Source of the DNA: Priapulus caudatus
Lineage: Eukaryota > Priapulida > Priapulimorpha > Priapulimorphida > Priapulidae
DNA length: 64,000 nt
Assembly: GCF_000485595.1 (NCBI RefSeq)
Contig: NW_014577078.1
Location: 938,822-1,002,821, forward strand
Direction of reading: 5' to 3'
Under the pieces are notes generated by a model, which worked only from the letters and a program-made list of their open reading frames with translations, searched no databases and was not told where the DNA came from. Positions 11,425-26,000 of the stretch are shown here, one piece after another (position 1 is the stretch's first letter; each line of letters starts with the position of its first letter). The position numbers and the translations under genes were made by a program.

Positions 11425-14400
11425 GTATTTGGAACGTTGCCTAATCCGTGCAAAGCTTGATGTTGCCCGATTTCAATATAACCACTGCATTTACAGGGTT
11501 ATTCACGCAGTCTAGCTTCCATAAAATCGCCTGATTCCATTAACATAATTACAGAGAATGAGCAGCATCGGGGTATGGTAATGTAACAAAAATCATATCT
11601 GTTTGTTGTTTGTTTATTAAAAGTTGGTATATTATAATATAGTATGTTTATCTTCACATTAGCATTCTGACTGGTGTCTGTAACATCCATGGATTTATAA
11701 CGTATTCAATTCATAGTCGTGATTTTCACTGTTGTTTGCATCATGGTCAAAGATGCTCTTGTGTTTATGGTTTCCGTGTTGATTGTTTGCGGTCACGTGA
11801 TAGCTTCGGTGAATCTATTTTAGCTGTGAAGTTTTAGTGTTAAACGTTGGCCAGCACAGGTAATGGTGCAGTGACACTGTGCAGATGATGAACGGCTAGA
11901 TCTGGGGTCCTGTTTGCAGGTTTGTGCTGGTCTGGTCTAGGGTGGTGTATCTAGTTCAAGTTCGACAAACACAAGAGCATTCTTGCCCATTGCTGCCATT
12001 GTGCTCACGTGTGATATTAGACTGTCGTAAATATCAATGGCGTGCCGAAGCTACTGGCAAACATAAAGTCCGAGACTGTCGCATTCCTACTTGGAAATCA
12101 TGTCCTCTGCTCTAGCATTTTTATGCTTTGAATATTCGATTCTTCTTGTCTTGCTCCCTATTTGCGGAATGCACCAAAATTACTCTCCATTGGTTTTTGC
12201 GCCAGTCTGTATAAATATAATTTTTATTCGTGCATATATTAAAGCATAGTCGAGGAAGCAGAGTTAATTAACACTTACTTCTCCCTGCAAGCTAGCAAAT
12301 CTGTGCAACCGGGTTGTTTGTGGGAGGATTGTGGTGTCTGTATGGTTGGCATGTCAAAACTTTGGTCTGGTTTGCCCGTCTTACACAGAGATTTATTGTG
12401 AACGCACAATGATATTCACGTGTATTTTCTTGCGGAATTTAATAAATGAACGGCATTTTTGTTGCAAGTTCCTCAGTCTGATAGTCAACTGGAAAATGAG
12501 TTTTTATATTGCGATAAGCTTACACTACAGCTACCCACATAGGAATATGTCTGTTATAATTTCATGAAAGGAGCAGTGTATGTTGTAAATGTAGACGCAA
12601 ATCGAGAAAGTCGTGTGCGCGTTTGACGGTGGTTCGGTTGCTAGCAGGAAGAAGTAGTTGTGAACGTTTTAGTTAAATACAGTCATATAAATATGAAAGG
12701 TTTAGTTTTACATTTTGAAAGGTTGTTATAGGGGAATGGTACTGTATTATAATACTGCCTTGTTATTTTCTTGAATATCTTATAATTAAACTAAGGATGC
12801 TACAGCCTTGTGTGGTGATGTCCCTTAATTGAAACAAGTATGTACCAATTAATTGCGTAATTAGTTCTCCGTGATTGGAAGTCATCCAATGTAACTCTAC
12901 TGCAGTGTTATCAATCATAACTCGTAGATGAGTAATGCAGCTAATAACGACAGGCCGACGACAAGGACTGGGCCAGAATGTAGAAGATGGAAATGCGTAT
13001 GTCATGTACTGCGGTTGTGGCAAGAGTTCTTCTATCAGTGTCAAGCCAATGACTGTGTATAGAGTAGACGAGGGGCATGTATGCGTAGCAAACGGTGGCC
13101 CAGGCCGTTACCATGCGGCAGTTGTTTGCAGGGACCGAGTAACTATGACTAAGAGTTACTTTCGTGAATAAATTTAGTTTGCCGTTGAAACGTCTATCGC
13201 TCGGCAATTTTGGATGCCGAGTAATGTCGTGATAGATTGAAATTTTGGCGACACTGCACACCATCAGTCGGTCAATCTGCGTAAGAATTAGGTCGGCAGA
13301 ACTGGCGACAGTTTTACAGATACTGTATTACGGTGAAACAGGATTAGTGTTTCACTCGACGGCGACGTCGTCATCTTGTCTCTGCTAGTTTCTTTCTGGG
13401 AAAAAGTCGTTAGACAATCACCACCTAGTATAGAACGTTTGAAGGAATATGCTTGGATTTTTGTGCTGTTACCCAGTCTTGTCGGCACTTTGTGTAGAGG
13501 AAAATACTGCATTTTTGGTCCCGTGTAGGGTGCTTTAATAATGTATAGTATTTACCCCCTATATACGCAACTGTACAATGCTGCCCTGTATGTGGGTAGG
13601 GTTCGTGCTATCAACATTTGCCCACTTGTTGTCCATGCATTGAATGCATCAAACATAAAAATTTGTGTGAAAATTGATTTGATTCTCATTATTTTTCAAT
13701 TCTCACTTGACAAATTCATCCACTATTCGAGTTACATTTTTACAATAACACGATAAAAGTTTATTATTACAAAACACGTACAATGTACATATAGTTACAA
13801 CACTATTTCTTCACCAAAACCATAGCACTTTGACACATGCATGAAGATAATGACGATGATGACGATTCAGGTTACTCAAAATTCTGTAAGGCAAGCTACT
13901 ATATGTGGCCGGCTGGCTATATATGAAGAATGACTGTGATGTAGTTTGAAGGCATATTATGTTTTTGTGGATTAATGCAACCAAGAATAACATATACACA
14001 TTAGTGTGTTTATGCACCCTCGATTCAACCAATACACCAGTTTTAGAACAATCTTCTCGAGCAGACAAAAATAGTATGACATCTATATATTATGAATGAC
14101 ATGTAGAGCCATTTTGGACGGTAGTGAACCTGCTTGCTACGCACGCACTTGCCTTTCAAATCACTTTGTATCCCAAAACGAGTGAATGTTTGTACATCAT
14201 CGAGCAAACATTACTTGGCAATACATGGCAAATGCCGTAAGCTTTCACAGTGTGCTTATTCTAAGCCAAGTTAAAATGACGTAACACGTGAAGGTGTATA
14301 CATATTCATTGGATAAAACCTGTTTAAATCAAGCCTGCCCAACTGCCAACAGTAAATTCAGCCGGGTTAGTTCTGGATAGACCACACAACCGAACAGAGA

Positions 14401-15560
14401 TAAAATCTATAATCTCATGTAAATCTAAATGAGCTAAATAGCAAAAAAAAAACGGGGAAAACGATTTTAATATGCAGATTATATACAGATTCGTTCGAAA
14501 TATGCATATAGAATAACCAGTAATATTTAATACACGTGCAAACAGCACCTAGAGCTCATAGTCTGCATGCACATACATATATCGCAGCAGGCCATCCTCA
14601 CATCTCAGTGCCCCCCCCCTCCCCCTACGGTGATCTGTTGCATAGACATGCTGCACGACTGCGCTCACGGAAGAAACGCGACACGTAATTGCTCCTGCTT
14701 TTCACTGCCGCCGAGTAAACGTTGCTAGCAATATCACAAAGCTCAAGTCTCTCACGAGAGCGCTCGTAAAACAACACCCTCCCCATTAATAAAAGTACGT
14801 GGGGCGCATCATCTCTCGCCTCACGTATTCCCGCACCCGCAACTCGCCCTCCCATCATCGGTAATTCGTGAACAAGATTTTTAATGGATTCCTTACGTAA
14901 CAAATGAACCATTCAGTAAGGCCTACGTATGATTGCTAGCAATAAAATCTGCTAGCATTGCTTGTAAATATCCAGAATTGCACATGATTACGAAATTTGA
15001 CAGAACACACTCATGAATGAATACGTCACGTGAGTCCACGTTACCATGGTTACCCTCACCAATATCTACTGTCTCGAGTACATACTACTTAGAATGTTCG
15101 CACTTATACGTTTACTATGATCAATACTCAATTGCATATAGTGCAGCACCGGTGGTAATACAAGCTAAGAGACCTCAGCTGTGATAACTGAATGTTTCTT
15201 CGATGTGCAGATATAAACAAATAGTAGTGCGAGTTTTCCGATATGAACAGGTATCCATACAACTGCGTGTGAGTATATGGAACAACCTGGCTAATCAACT
15301 ATATACTGTGAGCGTAAGAGTGATGATCAAATGACGCTCAAGTTGAACAATGCAAGCTAAAAAAATAAACGAGACGAAATTTACACACAGTGCTATACTC
15401 CCCGTACCCTTGTAATGCACTATTTCGTGACTAAATGGTGGAATTTTGAATTGCTTAATATTTCAACGATCACACGTTTGCATTACCATAGCTTACTGTT
15501 GCACTGTTTAAACTGGTAAAATTTTGCCCATCTAATATTCTTATATTTAATTAGTAATGT
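11425..15560. other. Intergenic region between convergent genes
   Basis: About 4.1 kb of AT-rich sequence between the likely ends of the two convergent genes. No conserved domain, tRNA or clear transposon is visible. The longest open frame that is not a repeat is 14625-14912 on the - strand (95 codons), in a locally GC-richer patch next to a C-tract at 14612. I do not recognise it and do not call it a gene. Confidence 0.5.
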
Positions 15561-15561
15561 T

Positions 15562-15567
15562 TTTATT
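15562..15567 (-). promoter_or_regulatory. Candidate poly(A) signal of the LRP2-like gene
   Basis: The + strand TTTATT reads AATAAA on the - strand, about 375 nt after the receptor stop codon. A variant ATTAAA lies closer, at 15679-15684. Either would give a short 3' UTR; neither has other support. Confidence 0.3.
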
Positions 15568-15941
15568 CTATTTAGTAAACAGACATGTTTTTCTGCTGCT
15601 TAAAACCAACGCATCATGATCTCCTATGTAGTGGTCCAAAAATTGGTAACCAACATTATACTGTAGCAAAAATGCTACTTTAATTTAAAAACCATGAGAT
15701 ATCTAAAATTCGCCACCACTCTCACCCTCGAGATTCTAGAATAGATCTGGGTAAACATTTCGGGATGCTAAATCTTTTCATTCCTAATAAATGATAACGG
15801 AATGTCACCTTAATATTAAAAATTACAACAGACAGCTTTGGGGTTAAGGAGTGCGAGGTGCTCTCAATCACTCGTATAAAATAATTTTGACAGAAAAAAT
15901 ATTGCTGCTGACCAATATAACATTTTTTTACATGACGGCAA

Positions 15942-17027
15942 TTACACCATGCTAGCATCCTCCTCCACAAGCAAAGCAGTATCCTTCTCTGTGTCCTTAG
16001 ACGAGGGATTCAGGGCCGTCTGCCGAACCATCACCTTTATATCATCTGGTTGTATCTGAAAATATGACACACGTGTAATAAACCTGATTGACAATCCTAA
16101 CATGTCCTGGTGGGAATTGAAAGTAGGTCACCCTTTACACGTCGAGTAATTTTGAGATAGGCCCCTACCCTTCCCAAACTTTATGTCGGTGTACGATACC
16201 ATTGCCATGTACAAGCCTGCAAAAGCAAAAAGATTTTTTTTTGGCCACGATATTCGTGAGAGAAAATACGTACACTTTTCCCATTAGAGGTTTGAACTGC
16301 TCCACTGCTGGGCTGTATGTCGACAGTGTCATACTCGCTCCCAGAAATCGGTGGCATGCTCTTCGACTCTGGGTTCATAACCTCCAGATTTACAGAGTCG
16401 TAGACGGGGTTACTGAAGTCTGTAGCCTTACCACTGGCCGTGGCATCTAACACGCCATTCTGCTCCTGGGAAAATGTAATGATAATTAAATCATGGTGAT
16501 GCATGCAATAATGCAAACCTGTAAATGTGCTAAACAGTATCGCACTCTAGAATAGAATATGCTGATTTCACGGTTTTCAACAGCTCAACGTAACAAAAAT
16601 TGTTAATCAACATGCAGACGTAATGAATACCCAGTACATAGCACAACGTGCACACATCCCATAGTGATTATTCTACTATAACATGCTAGTCAAAGATTTA
16701 CGAGATGCACATGTTAAGACTAAATGGATAGTAAGGTGAAACAACGCATGGCCTACTGGCAATATAATTTGTCTTTGAACCTTGAAAACATAACTTGTCT
16801 TTGTTTGGAACGTTTTATGCTATACCGAATTTAAAATACACACAAGGTTGATATAAATCTCAGCTTCTCACCAGAGGTGAGTGAGAACGACACGAACTGT
16901 TTTATGCAGTCGCCGATATATTATGCTGCTTACCTGATCACCATACGGCATGTCTGAGCCATCATACTGCACCATGTTGCTGCCACTTCTAAACGACACA
17001 CTCGTGCTGCTCCCCAGCTTGCCTCCA
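15942..17027 (-). CDS. Cytoplasmic tail with FxNPxY motif and PDZ ligand
   Basis: Exons 16934-17027, 16274-16465 and 15942-16055 give about 140 tail residues. Exon 2 holds [10 protein letters not shown], an FxNPxY clathrin-adaptor signal (bound in the family by Dab2, ARH or Numb-like PTB proteins), and a second tyrosine motif, GSEYDTV. The last exon ends [14 protein letters not shown], then TAA. S-M-V fits a class I PDZ ligand (S/T-x-hydrophobic). Only one NPxY is seen; LRP1 has two, and vertebrate LRP2 two FENPxY. The end resembles megalin, which supports the LRP2 assignment. Confidence 0.93.
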
Positions 17028-20000
17028 CTGAAAGCACAGCGTATGAACATGTACGAACGTTAACCAACTAACGGCGTTTAAACTGAATTTTAACAGTGTA
17101 TTATAACGGCTGTACCAACACGCCACGGACTGCATATGGGCAGGTGCATTTTGCTTTTTCGCTCAGAGAAACTCACCCAAGGCCTAGGCTGTGACGCTTG
17201 ACAAACAAGAACACGGCCAGCAGTGCTAGGACTATCAGCAGTATGACAATCGGCACGATAATGGCGGCCGCCAGTTCTGCGAAAAAAATGTTAAAAAGTA
17301 TGCAATTAATAATGCACTACGGTATCCATATGCCTGTATGCATGCATCTCTTAGCTACCTCCTCATCTATTCAGTAATTCTCTCAGTAACTTACTGGCGT
17401 GTCAGTCTATGTACCTGTTATTTTGTTGACATCTCGTCAGTGTCCAGGACTTACTTAACTTAAATCATTAAATACTGTCATCATTAAATGCTCATTACTG
17501 TAGCATATCAACATTTATAAACAGTCCAATACCTGTTAACCAGAAAAATTATCACTCATCCATGACTGTGCCGACTTACTTCCACTGTTTTTGGCGCCAG
17601 ATTGTACATGACTACTCTTCGGCTGTATTAGTTCGCAACGGTCGCCGGTGAAGTCTAATGGACATCTGCAGAGTACTGAACCATCATGCGCAGAGTAACA
17701 TGTTCCCCCGTTCTCACACGTGCATATGCGCGGTGCTGGTATCGGCTCCTGGAAATCTAATCAAATACCAAAGGATAGCAAAAACTACTCACAAAATGCA
17801 GTCTATAAGATATGGCATAAGCTACGTTTTACTTGTACAGTCACACCTATTTTAGCGGTCACCTCTATTGAACAGACACCTGTCTATAAATGACACTTAG
17901 CGTTTCCCTCGAGTGACAGATCACGACCACCTCTATAGAACGCGGCACCTGACTATAAATGACACAATTAGCATCCCTTATAAGGATGCTAAATGTGGAC
18001 GAAATGTAGGACACCCCTTAATTGACTGTATATTACATTTGTGAACCGCCTCCCGAGACAAGGAAGTACCGCTCCTTCCGGCTTAATAACCTGCATGTGC
18101 CTTCTGCTTGCTTACCGGTATCATGCAGTAAACAGCATAATTATGCTAAAGAAAAATATATAAAGACATGACAGACAGTGCGAAGTACGCATCAATCAAA
18201 CTACAACTCAAAATTTGGGACTTGGACCGATATCAGGAGTAGATAATAGGGAAGGAGTGTGACATCAATAAACAAGGGAAATTCGTCATTTACTAGCCTT
18301 ATAATACCTACGATTTACTATGCGTAACTCATCCAACTTGAGCTCAAATCGGACACAGTACATCCGCCTACCATCGTGCGAAATCCTTTCCTCGTATACA
18401 CCCGCAATCCGGAGATACAGACTAAAACGTACGACACGATTTTCAATTCTTTGGCCATCAATCCAAATGCACTGCCCGCCTCATATTCAAACAAAAGGCA
18501 GCTACTAACCACACTGTCCACGGCTTGCGCTCACGGCGAGGCGCTGTGGCTCGCAGGGTGATTAGGCATCAACGCAACACTCGGCAAGATAACCTTTGAC
18601 CCGGTACACAGCTACAATGTATGCCTGTATGTCATACCGGCATGCCGGCAATACAGCTGGCATGCCCCCATACCACGCACGCACGCCAATCCGCTATCAG
18701 CAGCAGATCGGATTCAAATCTCCCTGCGAGCCACAGCGCCTCGCCGTGAGCGCAAGCCGTGGACAGTGTGGTTAGTAGCTGCCTTTTGTTTGAATATGAG
18801 GCGGGCAGTGCATTTGGATTGATGGCCAAAGAATTGAAAATCGTGTCGTACGTTTTAGTCTGTATCTCCGGATTGCGGGTGTATATGAGGAAAGGATTTC
18901 GCACGATGGTAGGCAGATGTACTGTGTCCGATTTGAGCTCAAGTTGGATGAGTTACGCGTAGTAAATCGTAGGTATTATAAGGCTAGTAAATGACGAATT
19001 TCCCTTGTTTATTGATGTCACACTCCTTCCCTATTATCTACTCCTGACCGATATGAACTGACATAAATGCCCCTTTGACCTGTTGACTGTATATTCTATT
19101 TGAGATCCTCCCCCCATGCCCCGAGACAAGGAAGTGTTGCTCCTTCTGGCTTAATAACCTGAATGTGCCTTCTGCTTGCTTACCGGTATCACACGTTTCC
19201 CTACTTCCCGGAATGAAGTTGGAGCCATCGGGACACATGCAGTTGTATCCACCAGGGATGAGCACACACAGGTGTGAGCAGAAGTTCTCCGGACAGCGAG
19301 ACTGTATCGTCTGGTTGTAGCGATGTATCTGGAAGATCTTGATGTCCGTCACGGTGTTCAATCCTGCAATGCAATGCGTGTGCATATCTTGTAGTGCATC
19401 TTATAGCCAGACACAATCGCTGGCGCATAACAATAATTGGTGTGTAATTGTTCGTATATTGCACATTATATATATATATATATATATATATAATACTTGT
19501 TAAAGAACTATCATAGCTTACTATGTGTAACAACGATTTATAGGTTATTGCATTTTGCTGCAGATATAGAACAACTCAATTCAAACCCAGTGTCATGACC
19601 GTATGGAATTGATTTACTTTTAATCGTTAAAAAATGGTTCATTAGAGAAATGACAACAACGTCATACCTAAATGTAGCACCCTAGCTATTATATTACCCA
19701 GTGTCATTGAATTTCTGCATTACATACCATCTTGTACTGTGACCTTGACTCCACGACCAAACTTGTCTTGCATGTACACAGCACCGGTATCATGAGAGAC
19801 CCAATACAGCCAATTTTCAAACACGTCCAGTCTGTACGGCTTATTTAAATCTGGAAGAAATGAAAATTGCACATGAAATTCTCAAGTTGGTAAAGATGAT
19901 CTATTGTCACTGCATAAATGCACAAGTGTTCATCTGAACTAAGGTATAACACACGACAGCAGCTGTATGTATTTTAATTTCACACGTGAATGCATCCACA

Positions 20001-23000
20001 AACACACATTCTCACACAGACACAGACATACATGCACAAATGTACGCATGCACACGCACATGCACCAAACAGCGGCCGCACAAATACCCCCCCCCCCACA
20101 CACACACAGGTAATATAAGCACTCATACATGTGCACATACCCACAGAGACAGACTGAATCCTTATCATTACATACTTGAGAACATTCTGAGGATAACGAG
20201 TCTGTCCGAGCCATCAGCATTCATTGACTAGATGAGTTCCTGATTGTGATCGCAGCAGTACACACACAACACAGTGGATCCACCCCCCCCCCAACACACA
20301 CACACACACGTAAACACGCATACATGCATACATGCACACAGAGACTGCGTGAGCACTCATCGTTGCATACCTTTCCTGAGGATAACAAGTCTGTCGGAGC
20401 CATCCGCATTCATCGACTCGATGAGTTCCTGCTTGTGATCGCACCAGTACACGCGGTGATTTGCCGAATAATCAATAGCGAGACCGGTAGGCTTGCTCAG
20501 GCCCGTCTTGACCAGCACCTTGCGGTGTTCTCCGTTCATGTACGCCGACTCTATCTTAGGCGTGGAGCCGTAGTCCGTCCAGTAGAGCATGCTGCAAGAG
20601 AATGTCCAGTTATGATTGTAATATACTTACAGGAACACATGACAAGTAGATATTGGCACCCTCTTCAGTTGACCTCATGCGGTGACTGAGGTTCCAGAGG
20701 CAGCTGCCATGTTTCCCTTGCTTTGCTCAACCGTGAGTTTCAAGTGTCATGTTTAGGTGGAGGCTAGTTAATACGGCCATGTTGTGTGTTGTTTCTCACC
20801 GACCACGCTACAACATTGCTGTTTTCCTCACAATGGTTCAGTTATCTTCTTACATCTAGTTTTTTCACGTGTATAGATACCATGTTGATTCATTAACATG
20901 GCAGCCTACAGGGTGGGAACAATAGATTATAGAGAAAAAATTGAAGTGAATCAAATAAATTCTTAAAGCATATATCCAACCTTCATTGTCAATTGAGTAT
21001 GTCTGTAAGGAGTTTAATTAAAAGTTGCTGCTAACATTTGAAAAAAAAAATCTAATATACATACCCAAGTTCTGGATTCACTGCAACATCTCCAGGTTGC
21101 TGCAAGTTATCCTCCACGATCGTTTTGGGATAACGTCCGTCCAAAGTGGAAACAGAAATTCGTCTTCGACCACCGTCAGTGAAATAGAGATTCCTGCACG
21201 ACAAGGTTATGCATTTATACCGTTTATACTGACTATATGCTGACCAGTCACAGTCAGGTTTGCAGTTCATGGACAGTGACTACCTTCATAAATCATATCA
21301 CGTCACTAACCCACCAATCTAGACACTGGGACCAAGGTAGAGTAGACGAAAAATGAAGTTACAAATGAAATGCTCTGTTTTCCCTAAATATCAACTTAAT
21401 ATATGCCAATATATCAATATATATCAATATATGCCTCTCATCAAACACAATATTGCATACACCTGTTGAAAACCTTCTCTCAAGTGACCTAACACCATTC
21501 GTTTCTTTTCAAAAGCCAGTGGCCTGCCAGTGAGTTGTTAATTTCCACCACACATTCAAACTCTTAGTACTGCAATGAGTTATATAATTACACTCAAACT
21601 GCATGGCCATCTTTAGCAATTACTCAGAGCTCCAGAGTCGCCACTATACAAAACTGACGGTGCCACCGTAACCTGTCATGACGTGTGCACCCATTCAATC
21701 GCAGCAACTCACACTTCACAGCCACAGCTCACGCGAACATCAAGCGCAGAGACCTGCGGCGAGGCAAGCGGGAGCAGCGCAACTGCCACCGCTCGTGTCT
21801 CTCCAAACCGCCAGATTGCGCCACCCTACCTGCCGACCCAGTCACCGCTCGTCTCTCTCCAAACCGCCCGCCAGAGTGCGCCACCCTACCTGCCGATCCA
21901 GTCGACAGCGATGCCCTCGGGATTCTGCGCGTCGAGCAGCTGCTGCGGCTGCCCGACGTCGTTCGGACCGACCATGCTCGCGCGCACCAGCTTCTTGCGC
22001 TCGCCGTCGGCCCAGTACAGCAGGTTGCGCTTCGGGTCGTAGTCGATCGCCTGGATGAGCTTCTGGTTGGCAATCAGGTCGCCGTACTCGAGCTGCGCCT
22101 TGTCGACGAGCTTGTAGCTGCGAATCTCCGGCCCGTTCGAGAACAGGATGACGGCCGGCTTGCCCAACGCGCGGCAGTTCATGCCTGCAGTGGCGAGACA
22201 GGAGTCATGACGGTGATAGCGTTGCAGTGAGAGGGTTTATGATAACTGACGACGTAATGCCATCACGTTTTGACTGTATGTATTGTTACGACGGCGACGT
22301 AGATGTGATCACATATGTAAAGTCATGACAGTGATAACATTGTTGTCATGTATGATGCCACAGTATGATGATTTGTTATTTCACTGACATAGTTATATAC
22401 GATTCCTTTACATCACTAAATTCTGTTTATCAGCAATTGCATTAACCTTGTTAACCTTGTGCAATCCTAATATAACCTACAATTTTGCTAGTATGGGATC
22501 CCAACCTACTACTCCTCTGTCACGCAATCATAACTTAGCATGCTACTAGCATATAATCCTGACCTACATTGCTACTAGTGTGTAAATCCATGCTAATACT
22601 CTACCTACACAAGTCTAGGCAGCCGAAATCGCAACAGATTATCATACCCTTTCGCCCAGACGACATGACGTCGTCGAATCCTGGCAGACACTCGCAGCCG
22701 TACGATCCCTTCACGTTGACACAGAGCTGCGAGCAGTTGTGGCCAAAAGTCGCACACTCATCGACGTCGAGGCAGCTGGTTTTTTCCTTTGGCGACACGG
22801 CGAAGCCAGAGTTACAGCTGCATAGGTGGCCGTTTGTCGTCGGTGTGCACATTTGCGAGCAGCCTCCGTTGTTTGCACCGCAGCCCGTGCCAGCCTTGTC
22901 TGTAAATGCAGTTGCACCAGTAATAAATAATAAATACAGTATCTCGAGACGGTGATTTTTCTGTATATCAAAACCTGCAGTGTGAGGACTATGATATTGA

Positions 23001-26000
23001 ACTGCGCACAGCCTGAAAGGCGTTACTATTCAGGAATGAATATATCTTTTATTATATCCACATCTTATTGATGAGATTTCATTGACAGAAATGACTATTA
23101 CAATTTTAGCTTTAATCCTAAAATGGTAAAAAAAACAATGAAGAACATTCTTAACAGTAATAATCTCATTCTAATTATTACTTCAAGTACTTAGTACTTC
23201 TATATAAACCTTTAAAGCGCACATAGATATTATATATTATACATATATATATATACATATACATGGTATTGATTTTGGATAACTGTGGTGAAACGTGTAT
23301 GAAGATAAGGGGCAGTGTGTAGGTAAAAGTAGGGGACATGTGTTGATGGGGTAAGGAAAGGGATTGTATGGGTGAAATGGGGAGTAGGATATTACTCACG
23401 GCAGCTAAGTTCATCAGATCTATCGCCACAGTCATCATACTCGTCACACAGAGCACTGGCTGGCACACACTTCTGATTGGCACACCTGCAATAATGCAAT
23501 TCAACAATGAAAAAGAGTGTAGTTCGACTTTAGACAATGGATACAGCCATTTCTTTCTATGTCAACTCGTAATCCCAATAGTATGCATTAATAGAACATT
23601 ATGTCCAAGCTAAAATGCACATTCTTCCTACCGTCCACATTCAAAAACCATTGTGACATACACGTGACCTCACCTGAACTCCTTGACGGTGCAATTAAGT
23701 GGCTTAGGCTTGCACACGGTGTAGTTGTTCTCATCTGAGCCATCCCCACAGTTGTCTACACCATCACACAGCCGATACTTCGGTATGCAAACCTCATTCT
23801 TACAGCGGAACTTCGTCTCACTTGGACAATCGATTTGATCTGTAGAAACCATTCGAGGTAATTCGATAAACCATGTTTTGTAACAACAATAGACAATGGA
23901 CCTGTGCAAAAATGGGTTTCCATGAAGCACAAGCTATGTAATCTACTATGTATCTCACGCTGGAGAGCATATCACCTAGCTATAGAGATGCTATTACTTC
24001 CTTATTGTTATTCCAACGACTGCAATGATTCAGAGTGACTGTAGTAATTAAGCTTGTAAATTATTACCATTATTAGACGTCTATTCATTGCATCTACATT
24101 GTTAATTCTTGTCTAGCCAGTTCAAAAGAAATAAATGCAAAAGATTCCCCAACGCAATTGCCGAAATGATTTTGCAGCACCCTACATGCGAGTTGGAATA
24201 TTTTACTGCATCGTTTCAGCATAAAAACTTACAACATTGCTCCAGTTTTTCATCAGACCTATCTCCACAATCGTCCATGCCATCACATCTGGCTGACATG
24301 TCCACACAGAGCTGTCCAGAAAACAAACAAGTAACCTTATCATAAAGGATCACACTACAGTTTTCACATGTAGCCATGATATCTCCGTGCTGCAATATAT
24401 CTTTCTTTCTTAGAATCTATCAGGTTATTAAGGAGTGATGAAAATCCATTTGGAAAACATCAATACTGTTCAAAATTAACACAATCGAGAAGAATCGAGA
24501 AGTATCAATTGCCAAGCAGGCGCGTTAAATTATTGAAAACATTTGTCTCCCGGACAGACTTCAGTATTCTTGACCACGTACAGTGTTGTCGCACTGGAAC
24601 TTCTCTGGCCGACAGTAACGGCCGCCTGGGAAGCGGGGTGGACAGTCCTTCTCATCCGACAGGTCATGGCAGTTCTTCTTGCCATCGCAGCGTGTTGTAT
24701 TCGCAACACAGTGACCACTGCAACACATGCAATATGCATCAGTGTGTGAGGAAAAGGGGGATGAATTCATATCTGTATGCGTGTGTCTGTATACATCTCT
24801 GACATGAGATCTGTGACATGAGATTGTACACAGTCATCAATTTTAATAAAACATTACTAAAGAAAGAAGAGTAATGACTTAGCTTGGAAGCCAGCATTGT
24901 CCACCAAGATTTTCACGTGTAACAATACAGTAGACCACAGTACAATACAAGTCTTGATGGCAGATATCCTAAGCATAGAATACAATACCTGGCACACTGG
25001 AATTGGTCGGAAAATTTGCATTTGTAGTACAAGCAATCTTTCTCATCACTTTTGTCGGAACAGTCATTGTCGTGATCGCAGCGCCATCTGCCATTAATGC
25101 ACTTGTTGTTGTCACAACGGAACTCTGACTCCGAACATTGGCGGAAATTGTTCTCTGCAATTATGTATAAAAGATAAGAGTACGCACCATGGTTGGTGTG
25201 TGACACGGGGCTACATACAAACACATGCAGATACACACTTGCGTAATGCACATTTAAACATGAACGGACGCACGCACCCACGCACACACACACTCGCACA
25301 TACGCCTGTCACTTTCCATCACTTCTGTTGCATCAGACCTTCAATACTACAAACCACCATATACCACATGTACCACATATTCCACATATATAACATATAC
25401 TACACTAAATGCACTACATACAATATAAACATAAATATATAAATGCATGTGTGCACATGCACTACGGGCACAGTACGGTAACGTACGGCACATGGTCTCC
25501 TCTTCGTCGGAGCCATCTTTGCAGTCACTCTCAAAGTCGCACACCCAGCGTTTCGGCACACAGCGGCCATTGCCGCAGCGGAAGTCGCCGTCTGCGTCGC
25601 ACGTAGGGCACGTCGCCACGTTCTCGTCCGTGTTGTCATGGCAGTCGTCGTTGCCGTCGCAGAACTGCCAGCGTGGGATGCAGCGCCACGAGTTGCCCCC
25701 CGTGCAGCGCTGCCAGCCGGCCGGACACGCCTTGTTCCCTGGCGGAGCAAGCATCACAGTTAGACGCAGCTTTTACGGCAAAGGCCCCGTGCAATAGCAT
25801 GAACTTTCGTACCCTTGTGTACAGTAATTTGGTAAATTGTGTCATAAATGGGTCACCTTGCCGGCATTATATCATTTGTGACTATTATAGTGCCATCCAC
25901 GAGTAGGGGAAATTGCACACGGTCAGTCAGATGAAAGATCAGATATGGAATACACTCGATAGCCAAATTCGAAATAAATACATAAGATCGAGAGTTTATC

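Noticed and set aside
18318-18962. Mirrored 60-67-codon frames on both strands
   Set aside because: They are the same sequence in the two arms of the inverted repeat, with no start context or similarity to a family.
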